64,000 bases of DNA. It comes from Trichopria drosophilae (lineage: Eukaryota > Arthropoda > Insecta > Hymenoptera > Diapriidae). The stretch covers positions 27,316,001 to 27,380,000 of the forward strand of contig CM059583.1 of assembly GCA_030407085.1 (NCBI GenBank). Direction: 5' to 3'. The position numbers and the translations under genes were made by a program. Below, piece by piece: positions 55,836 to 64,000 of the stretch (position 1 is the stretch's first letter; each line of letters opens with the position of its first letter). The notes under the pieces are model-generated. The model was not told the origin of the DNA. It did no database searches and saw only the letters and a program-made list of their open reading frames with translations.

Positions 55836-56459
55836 ACTATATATTGCATGCGGTTTTTGTTAGTTGCTCATGCGCCATGTGGAAGAATCTAGACGTGGAC
55901 TTTTATAAGTTTTGGAAGTTCGAAATGGCGGCAGTCTTATCGAAATTTTTTTTTTTAATTAAAAAAACTATAGCATTTTAACTTAGAATTCTAAATAAAA
56001 AATCTTGCGGGAAATAATACCAAATTTTGCATTTTGTCTTGGAAGTTTATATCTCGCCAAAGAAGTAGTGTTGTGGAAAATTGACATGTTCTGACCTTCG
56101 CAGATATTTTTTATAACGTATATCTGTATTATCCATACGAAAATCCTACTTGTAAGTATTTCCCGCAAACTACACATGTTGAAAAATTGCTTGCCTCTAT
56201 TAAATATAAAAAACATTTTAAGTTTTAAAAACTACCGACCCGCTTTAAAATCTGTACAAACATTGTCATTACAAAGTCGTTAATAAATATTATAGTTCAA
56301 GATAGAATCTTACTATTGTTGGCTGCTACGATAACCATGTATGTGCAGAGATGACATTCTAGCAATAAAATACTATCCAGCTCCAAACCATTTGATTATC
56401 CCCTTCACATACGCAATTCAGACAGTCGGTAAATATTTACAAACTGTTTGTGATATATA
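55836..56459. other. AT-rich spacer
   Basis: TTCGAAATGGCGGCAGTCTT at 55918 resembles the piggyBac arm core. No other feature. Confidence 0.35.
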
Positions 56460-56691
56460 GTGGTTGAGGTCGTTCAGTAGGAATCTGGTATCAGATTTTC
56501 AGAATTCAATATGGCAGATATGTTTACTTGTAATAATTATAAAAAATTATAATTTCACAAAATATCATTATTCTTCTCACGTATAATTATCTGTTTAACT
56601 GCAAATACAAACAAAAAATAGTTTTTGAATCAAATATGACGACAAAAAGAAGACGTGAAGACCATTATAGTGGCGTCTGCGACTCAAAGGG
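56460..56691. mobile_element. piggyBac-like right end with arm repeat
   Basis: The arm repeat (AATCTGGTATCAGATTTTCA then GAATTCAATATGGCAGATA, 56482-56522) is followed by a terminus whose complement is CCCTTTGAGTCGCAGACGCC, and then TTAA (56692-56695). Compare the left terminus at 19583, CCCTTTCAGTCACAGACGG. The left half of this copy was not found. Confidence 0.65.
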
Positions 56692-56695
56692 TTAA

Positions 56696-57239
56696 GGCAC
56701 CAGCGATAACTACCTTCTTCATGAAATATTCCTGTAGTAAAAAAGGCATGGTGGTGCAACAAGAAATCTGGTAACTGTGCCTATGTGAAATAATAGACTA
56801 GGGCTCTGTTAGGCCCCAGATAGATTTCCCCCATTATGGGCCCGAACCAACATTTCCGCAAAGATAGCTTGCGCGAAACTCAGCCAGAGCTTCCGATTTT
56901 TGGTTCTAAAAATTAAAGAATACATAGAGTTTATTTATTCAAATAATTATGTATTTTAATTTCTTGCCACAACCTAACTTACTTGGTGTATTATCTAATT
57001 GCTTGTGAATTGGATTGGCGAAGTCTCAAACACAAACTGGAACTTTTCTTTTACTCAGCATTCGTACTGAATAACATATGCTATACTTCGGAAAAACACG
57101 CTATAGGTGTGTATGTACGTTATTACTGATCTAAAAATGCTGACATAACAACGGTAATGTTAACTTTCAATAATCAAGCTTGCATAATACTTACAACCCA
57201 CCCTGTTTGGTTTTAATAATCTATCGATCGTTGTGTGCA
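56696..57239. other. AT-rich spacer
   Basis: No feature was recognised. Confidence 0.4.
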
Positions 57240-57440
57240 ACAAATTAGATCCAACTACTCGACACAATAGTCATTTTTGTATCAAGGGCGTAAAATAGAG
57301 CTTTACGCCTCGACAATAGAACCCGAGAGACGGCAAAGCCATGAAGGTGAAAATTCTACGCCTGAGATTCAAACATTGTTTTTGATGCAATAGGCGTAAA
57401 ATAGGATTTCGTCCCGCTAGGACGAAACATATATTTTGCT
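57240..57440. repeat. Repeat with gggcgtaaaat / attctacgcc words
   Basis: ATAGTCATTTTTGTATCAAGGGCG (57268) matches ATAGTTATTTTCGTATCAAGG at 38633, which is also followed by GCGTAAAA. Inverted words within (GCGTAAAATAGAGC, GTGAAAATTCTACGCC) suggest a small palindromic element. Confidence 0.5.
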
Positions 57441-57839
57441 GTAAATTTAAGCACTCAGGGACAGAACACCATTGTAATTTTTAACTTGAAATATACAGAT
57501 AATCACCTGATTCTGCATAATTTTCAGATAATTTTCAGATAATAATTAGTAAAACAATTTACATCACTTTATATGATTGAAATAAATATCAGTCGGCAAT
57601 CGTTAAGTTTCCGCCCTTAATATATTAAAACGAGAAAAAGAACAAAATGACATGCAGAATCTAATATTCAATTGCAGGTAGATTATCAACTTTTACATCG
57701 TTAATATTCATGATATAATAATGAACTAATCATCATATTTTACTAACGATAATTAACAGAACTAATTATTAGGTTTGATGTAGTTGACTGGGAAAAATAG
57801 CAATTTGCAGTTTTCATCCAAGTTGTTAATTTATTATAA
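57441..57839. other. AT-rich spacer
   Basis: No supported feature. Confidence 0.4.
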
Positions 57840-57853
57840 GTGCATTGTTATAG

Positions 57854-58178
57854 AGTGACATTATAACCAGCAGGTGCATGGGAGGAACAATAATCTGTGA
57901 CGCATTCGCGTATACTGACTGTCATAAAACTAAACGAGTATACCGCAGGAAAACGTTCGACGGGTATTCCCACTTGTCTCGCTTGACACGGCACGTTTTG
58001 TGCGGGTTGTACAATGCATATGACTCTTTCGAGCGTCGATGAAAGATTACCATATCGCAAAGACAGATGGCATTGTTTTACTTCAAGAAACCCGCATCGT
58101 GATATTTTTATGGGATGCCATAAAACACAAACTTTCGCGCAACACCGACTGATAATAGTACAGTTATAATCGTACCGT
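57854..58178 (-). CDS. Candidate cysteine-rich terminal exon, unrecognised
   Basis: The minus-strand frame is open from about 58178 to a TAA near 57854 with GC content above its flanks. The translation has regular cysteines and normal composition: SRCCAKVCVLWHPIK, SRCGFLEVKQCHLSLRYGN, LERVICIVQPAQNVPCQARQ, VGIPVERFPAVYSFSFM, SIRECVTDYCSSHAPAGYNV. About ten cysteines in 105 codons suggest a secreted or extracellular disulphide-rich domain. A good acceptor-like TGTACTATTATCAG lies near 58157; another weaker one (GGGTTTCTTGAAG) is at about 58087. There is no ATG that would make it a complete protein, so it is best read as the last exon of a gene or as a pseudo-exon. No family is recognised. Confidence 0.4.
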
Positions 58179-58190
58179 TAAATATATTCT

Positions 58191-59226
58191 ATTGATTTTT
58201 GGAATTTTATTGCAACGTTCATTTGTTGTCGAAAATGATTGACGAGATTGCTATGACGTATCGTTAGACATGCCAGAATGCGGAGATTTGTTCCTATTCA
58301 AATAAACATTAATTTCAGATAACGACAATACGTACACGACTTTTTATGGTGAGTAGAAATCGCAATTTATCGTAGTTTTTTAGATAATCAAAAATGCAAT
58401 GTGAATTGAAGTTATGTGAGTTAATATACCTTCATAATATGTTTGAGAATTCAAATGTAATTGTTAAAAGTGTTCACATTTTATTTATCTTTATTTTAAT
58501 CACTAATGTCTAACTTAAGAGAATTTTAGGTTACTTGGAGCATTACAATTTTTAATTTTTGTTAAAATATATCTAAATTTTTCTGAAAATTGCTGATCGA
58601 ACTTAGATAATGGTGTTATACGAGTCTGGAAAGAATTCTAATGAGGAGTTAAATGATATTTATACCTGAAATTCTCATAACTAAATTTTGTTGTAATAAT
58701 TCAATGTACTTGGATAAAAAATACGTAAAGACAAAAGTATTTTATTCATCGAGATGTTTTGAGTATTATTTATTAATATTTGTTGTGATCAAAACGGTGA
58801 AAAAAATCGACATAGAGTTTGAAAATTGCCATAGAAACATATTTTTCCCATTTTGTGAACAAGATTGCGAATACACTCCTCAACCGATTTAGTTTTATTC
58901 TATTCAATAAATTCTTTAAATAATAGCATTTTTTAATTAAAACGCTTCCTAGAATACAAAAATTAACAAAATAATATATTAATTTATAAAGAAATTGTCG
59001 GTTACATTAAAAAAAATATACAAACAAAATGGATGAAAAATGCACTGTCACTTAGCGCATCATATTGTTGTCGGAACTTAATCTTAAAAAAAAATAGTTT
59101 TTCAACATTTCTATCTTTACAATATAAAGACAAAACTACGGAAAACCCAGACCGATACAGTCAATGAACTACTTTATCATCATAAGATAACCTCGGATGG
59201 TAAAGCAGTTTTCTCCAGCTCAGCAA
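58191..59226. other. AT-rich region
   Basis: If the preceding candidate exon is real this would be its upstream intron. A 79-codon plus-strand frame (58653-58892) has several Cys but no motif. No feature is supported. Confidence 0.35.
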
Positions 59227-59421
59227 GGCCGGGGAATAAAGTTCCGAAAATCAACAGACCGAAAGGCCAAAATTTCGATATTGCATGGCTCCAGCGAGAT
59301 TTTTTTCACTTTTTCTTTGAAAATTTGGCAAAAAGAAAGCAATTTAAAATACCTTGCACTGGCGCAATATCGAAATTTTAGCCTTTCGGATTTTTGATTT
59401 TCGGAACTTTGTTCCCCGGCC
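59227..59421. mobile_element. Palindromic MITE with 8-bp target duplication
   Basis: The ends GGCCGGGGAATAAAGTTCCG and, complemented from the right, GGCCGGGGAACAAAGTTCCG extend into arms of about 60 bp with about nine in ten matches. The flanks CTCAGCAA (59219-59226) and CTCAACAA (59422-59429) differ at one base and look like an 8-bp duplication, as made by hAT- or P-type elements. The frames on both strands are mirror products of the palindrome. Confidence 0.8.
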
Positions 59422-59429
59422 CTCAACAA

Positions 59430-59989
59430 TAGGAAATAGAACACGGAAATTAAATGTATTAGTTACTAGCGAATTTTAGAGGTATTCTACATGCTAGTGG
59501 CGGACATCAAATTATGCGCGATTCAGATTTCGGTCTAACAGTAACACATTCGACCTGTAAGTCAAATTCCCTTCACATTACCTGCCTTTAAAGTAAAATT
59601 TCCTTATTTAGGGAATTTTTATTTCAAAGTTCACCAATTATCGACCGATAGGGATTTTGCATATACATATAAATATGTATAAGTATGTGTTCGATTACTG
59701 TAGTTCAGTATCTTTCGGTAAATCGATCATCGATACAATATTGCAACCTATAAACTGTGGAGACTGAGGAAACAGTGGATGTTTTGTACATTTTGTGTGA
59801 CAGTAAAAAACACTGTATAAACTATCAACGCGAAATACATAATGAGCCATTTCACGTTAGTGGCGTCAGTCGGAACGGTCTTTTTCTAGTCATTGTCGTT
59901 TATAAACATTTACTCAGGACGACCAGTACTGACGTATAGAGTTTAAGGTTAGGTTATTTTCGTTATTTTGAATAAAAAATGAGTGCATG
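59430..59989. other. AT-rich spacer
   Basis: No supported feature. Confidence 0.4.
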
Positions 59990-60440
59990 TGACATCGACT
60001 ATAACCTTATGACTATGAGTCGAAATGCCTTATAGGTAATTTTCCACCCGGACAAAAGTGCAGCACGCCATTAGGTCTTAATTTTAAACTGTTAGTAGAA
60101 ATATGGCCTTATATAAGGTATATTGACCAATTAAGACATTTCGCCCTCGTAGTCGAAAAATGGGAAACGTGCAAGGTCATATTGTCTTAAAAGTGGGTAT
60201 GAATTATATCGGCTGATAAGTTTATTCGACTTTGAAGACATATTTTTTGTACAGATTTGGTAGTTTCGACCTAATGTATAAGTTTGAAGTCGTAGCAATT
60301 TAAAGGTACTTCTTAGGTTATATTTAGGTAATTTTCGACCTGCGTTTATGTCTTGAAAGTCTATTCGACTTACACGACACTATTTTGGTCGAAAAGTGGT
60401 AATTTTTACTTGATTAGGGCATTCTTACTTTGGCTTGGTC
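59990..60440. repeat. Repeat with tcgac / ggtcgaaa words
   Basis: Words such as GAGTCGAAATGCC, GTAGTTTCGACC, AATTTTCGACCTGC and TTTGGTCGAAAAGTGG recur in both orientations. The strip 60100-60180 is an inverted relative of 5960-6015. It is probably an iterated-word TIR element; the ends were not fixed. Confidence 0.45.
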
Positions 60441-60819
60441 AAAATGACTGCTGTTTGGGTCCAATTTATCAGAGAAAGATGAACAATTTTTTCAGAATTG
60501 TTAGTAAATAATTTAAAATGTTGAAAAAATTTGATAGTAATTAGAATCTTAACTGCACGATATAAAAGTGCATGATAATTTATATAATACAAACTTCAAC
60601 GAATTTCATTAATATCAACTTACCCCGTCAATACAAAAGCTTTTTCAGTATTAGAAATTTGTGTTCATTTATTCGAACAAACACATTGTTCAAATATTTG
60701 ATGGAACCGCAAAAAAGTATATTACGACAAAGCAAAAAATGTAATGAAACCAAATATACACATCAACCCCACCAAAGAAATTTTCAGAACAGTAAATTTC
60801 AACCATAAAATTATATGTC
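60441..60819. other. AT-rich spacer
   Basis: No supported feature. Confidence 0.4.
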
Positions 60820-61330
60820 CAGGAAATGAATCGGAATTCCCCGTCGGTGGGTAGGACGTAAGTTGGCTGCGACTCGAAAATTCATTCGTGGTACCGCAGT
60901 CTGACCCGAACCTTACCTCAACCCCTCCGCGAAAAGACATCCTGACGAGCATAACCGCAGGCTGTCTTCCCGGAGTGAAGAACGGCACATAGTTGTTTCA
61001 CGAGACCGTTGTTCAGGAGGGGGTACAATGATACAATATACTAAATGGGGCGACGGGGGCCAAGGGGGTGAAGCGTAGACATCCCTGTAACGAATCCTGC
61101 AACCCCGCAGTTGAACCGGCACGAAGCACTCCGTCGCCGCCCACCCGGGCGAAGAGACCGCGTTACAAGGGGCCAGTATTTATGCACATTGTTGACTGGC
61201 ACATGGATTTATGCACGTCCGTTATATTATGCGTCCTGTCGTCCCTCGGTGGAGGTGCACCGGGTACCGTCTCGAGTGTGCGCCAAATGTAATTCGGGCC
61301 TATATTACTCCATGGTCACCGTGTGACGAC
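60820..61330. other. GC-rich block
   Basis: Overlapping short frames lie on both strands (60722-61432). No domain was seen. It resembles the blocks at 50190 and 36110 in composition. Confidence 0.35.
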
Positions 61331-61929
61331 TGTGACTCATCGCTTTTTCAACTTTTCAAACTTCGATTTACCCAGGATGCTTTTTCAGTCATCTGCAATT
61401 ACTACAGAAATCCAGATTTTGTTTTCGAGTAGGAAACCTTTATAAAACTTTTTTGTAAATTTCTTCGGTTTTCAGAATTTAAGCCTTCAATCGATAGGAA
61501 ATATTATTAGACTGAAGATGACGATATGGTGTGTCGAAATGTCAATGTTCATGTTGTAATGAACTTTCAACCCATCAAGCCTGAAAGAATACATTTTTCC
61601 CTTGAATTGAGTTATTTCGTATTGAAATAAAAACTGAACAAAATCATAGAACTTTAGTAGATCGCTCTTCAAGATTATTATTATCATTATTAACGTCTTT
61701 CTATTGACAAATAAACCATTTTATACTTTCGATGCTCTACCTTTTTTTGTACGCATAATTTTTTTGTATTATTTGGATTTTTATAAGAAACCTAAAAACG
61801 TATTCGTTCACCTTTTTTCTGTTCGACATCCCCAGAATCTAGTATGGATCGTCTTCAAAAACTATTCGAATCTAAATTCGTCCACGACAAAGTCAAAAAG
61901 GGGTTGAACTTTAAAATTGTTCTTACCGT
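61331..61929. other. AT-rich spacer
   Basis: The second half (61700-61930) may already belong to the following repeat B copy. Nothing else was seen. Confidence 0.4.
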
Positions 61930-62118
61930 TCGCGAGTTATCACGAGGCAAAATAAAGGGATGTACATACATACAAGATCAAGGACAGACATTTTTTATTT
62001 CGTTTTTGAGTTGTTTAGAATCTGAAACGTCAATATTTGATGAAAAACTCTATTGTCATTTTTTTGAGGTGACCAAATTCAATACTTTGTCCAGACTTTT
62101 AGTCTAGGTCGAAGTATC
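61930..62118. repeat. Repeat B copy
   Basis: GTTCGCGAGTTATCACGAGG, TACATACAAGATCAAGGACA, ATATTTGATGAAAAACTC and GAGGTGACCAAATTCAATAC follow in the same order as at 39090-39295. The copy ends in TAGGTCGAAGTATCA. Confidence 0.7.
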
Positions 62119-62339
62119 ATATCAAAATTGATTTAAATGATGGCCGAAGACCAATATACATATACTTGTCCATCTCCCTTTTCATGAGCTTGGTAATACG
62201 TAAATAACAGTTTTCGTGTTGGCTGCTGTACGATGTTATTGCGTCAAACACAAGATCCCATTTCGTCAGGAATAACATTGCTATTGATCATGGGATTCAA
62301 TTAACGCTTCTTTGTTGACTGCGGGAGCCTTGAATTGTT
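62119..62339. other. Spacer
   Basis: No supported feature. Confidence 0.4.
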
Positions 62340-62720
62340 CTTAGCTCACAGCTTCTTGCGAGTTGGAGTACAAAGCGCGGGCTTTGGTGGCAACGGACGA
62401 CGTGGCTTCGGGCGTTGGGCATTGTGTCCGTTCTCTGAGCCGGTATAACCAACATCGCGGCATCAGTGCCAACACCGACTCACCCGACAGTGAACTGAAT
62501 CGAGCATGTGGATGAGACAGCGAGGAAATCTTCTTGCCTTGCCCAGGAGCTGTCATCCCTGTATAACTCTCCGGAACGTCCCGCACTCTCCACCAGCCTC
62601 CGACTCTCTCTCGTGTCAACTCCAAATGTCCGTCCCACGTCCACCACCGCTGCTGCCCTGATTTCCTAAGTTTATGTCGAGCGATTAGATCCGCCCGAGT
62701 CTCTCATCGAATGTCGATGT
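62340..62720 (-). other. CpG-rich block, possible minus-strand exon
   Basis: The minus strand carries a near-consensus splice donor, CTGTCGG|GTGAGTCGG (intron starting at 62483), downstream of an ATG-initiated frame (62625, MELTRERVGGWWRVRDVPES). The frame up to the donor is about 47 codons. The protein has no recognised motif. It could be a first exon or an untranslated exon with a chance frame. Confidence 0.3.
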
Positions 62721-63589
62721 CGTGTCCCAAAAACTAAATTTGCAACTTTGGATTATTTAGAGACTGCCACTAATATGAAACTCACGAGAGAAGGTGCAAA
62801 TAAAGTTATGAAAGTTATTGATAATCGTTGTTCTTTATGATAAATATGATAAACTACTTTTAAAGTTACTCCGAATAGACATTTGTCTGTCTGTGCACAT
62901 TTGGGATCGAAAAAAACGAACAAATCGGATGTAGTAATTATTAAATTATCATTCATTTTTCATCGTTGGGTAAAATCGGAATTATTTACATACGCGGAGA
63001 GAAATTTGGAATTACGTCAGCTCGATTAGCTATAGGTACGACGAACATTAGTCAGAGATCGAAAAAAGCTGGCCAGAACCTAATTGTCAACATTTTTTAT
63101 TACGTACCTGATGTATTAATATCAGCGTAGTTTTTTTTTGTATTCCAGCCCTTTTTGCCTTCTGAGGTTAATTGGCCCTTACACTACTAGTTATTATAAA
63201 ACAGAATTAGGTATTTAAACACATTCATCTAGCAAAACACACAAAGACATATGGAGGATTAGAAAAATATTAAACGCAAGGTATGGCAAACAAAATTAAT
63301 TTGTTAGGAGACTTCATGACAAACATCATAATAAATAGGCAGTACTATAGAGATTAGTCACTATTTGTATTCAAGTTTAAGTACTCAGCATTCACTCTCG
63401 TCAGACGTTTCATCTCTTTTTTAGATAGGCTATAACTAATCTCAAGGTTTCATTTCAAATCTTCCCCCAGTAGGTCCGCTTCTTACGGTAGAAGAATTGC
63501 AATATCATTAAAGAAATTTGGAATTATTGCGATTACTAGTCATCATACGAAACAACACCAGAGTCTATTACTTCTCACTCGCCTGCATA
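62721..63589. other. AT-rich spacer
   Basis: No supported feature. Confidence 0.4.
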
Positions 63590-64000
63590 AGAGTTTCTCA
63601 TTTACGTTCGCCTGCGACCATCTGAAAAATCATTACAATTGCTTTCAACGCCCTTGGAAAAAGTTGCGATTTCTCCATAATTTCCGACAAAAGAGAAACA
63701 ACGACGGGAAACGGGCGACAAGTCGCTTAACGAGAAAATCCAGAAGTTGTCGTCTCCGGGGAGGGGCTTGCCCATTCCGTTCCCAAATACATATATACGT
63801 TTCAATCTCCGGGTGTAATCCAGGATGGGCGACGCAGTATTAGAAAAGTTTGTTCGGCTGTACATCACTGCTGTTTGCTTACAGTATTTCCCGACCTTTG
63901 CGCCACGTTCGCATTCTTTCTCGCTCAGAACTGTCCTTCGCTCGTAATGTTGCATCTTGTTCCCCTCGCTTTGTACCCTGGGTTATTCGTTCCTCGGTAA
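63590..64000. other. CpG-rich block at window edge
   Basis: A 117-codon minus-strand frame (ATG at 63955, end 63602) crosses the block. The product has no recognised motif. The block continues beyond the window, so an exon or promoter cannot be excluded. Confidence 0.35.

Noticed and set aside
59197..59444. Overlapping 66- and 74-codon frames on both strands
   Set aside because: Both are mirror products of the palindromic MITE at 59227-59421.
1..64000. CRISPR array, bacterial operon or phage content
   Set aside because: No regular direct repeats with unique spacers, ribosome-binding sites or dense coding were seen. The composition and elements are those of an insect-like nuclear genome.

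Overview
The window looks like nuclear DNA of an arthropod, most likely an insect and plausibly a hymenopteran. It is strongly AT-rich with no dense gene content. It is broken every 3-8 kb by short GC- and CpG-rich islands without CpG depletion, and it is packed with eroded DNA transposons, MITEs, SINE and LINE pieces. No bacterial-style operons, rRNA, functional tRNA or CRISPR are visible, and no gene can be assigned a full product. Most open frames are chance frames in AT-rich DNA or in CpG islands. The organism call is inference from composition and repeat types.

Layout. 1-9 kb: a terminal-inverted-repeat (TIR) element carrying a 112-codon frame (1110-2046), an iterated-word TIR element (2466-2753), and two TA-flanked 264-bp MITEs of different sequence but one design (3194-3457, 8733-8996). 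9.2-11.9 kb: a cluster of decayed LINE 3' ends in both orientations. 13.3 kb: an old tRNA-derived SINE. 14.6-15.55 kb: a long iterated-word TIR element. 19.58-21.06 kb: a piggyBac-like element with a TTAA-CCCTTT left end, arms made of a ~120-bp repeat in opposite orientations, and a transposase C-terminal zinc-finger remnant. 21.88-22.87 kb: a 1-kb foldback. 27.5-29.5 kb (minus strand): the best candidate for a host-type multi-exon gene or pseudogene, unrecognised. 29.6-30.1 kb: a SINE inserted inside a copy of the piggyBac-associated repeat. 32.1-32.4 kb: a short-unit tandem array. 34.7-35.9 kb: a Myb/SANT-like coding fragment next to an array of four hairpin modules joined by GGTGCACC. 37.03-39.77 kb: a complete TTAA-bounded, long-armed piggyBac-like element with nested MITEs. 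40.3 kb: a (GT)n microsatellite. 42.3-44.7 kb: nested repeats. 49.2-49.8 kb: two adjacent foldback MITEs. 52.26-53.06 kb: an 800-bp foldback. 55.4-55.8 kb: the tail of an R1-like LINE. 57.85-58.2 kb (minus strand): a cysteine-rich exon-like frame. 59.2-59.4 kb: a palindromic MITE with an 8-bp target duplication.

The recurring theme is not one gene system. It is a mode of element architecture: many TIR or foldback elements whose arms are built of iterated, slowly diverging copies of one short word. The piggyBac-like family is the clearest case, because its arm repeat recurs at about ten loci in this window and one copy can be tied to a transposase remnant. Genes working together cannot be shown here; the candidate coding pieces are isolated fragments.
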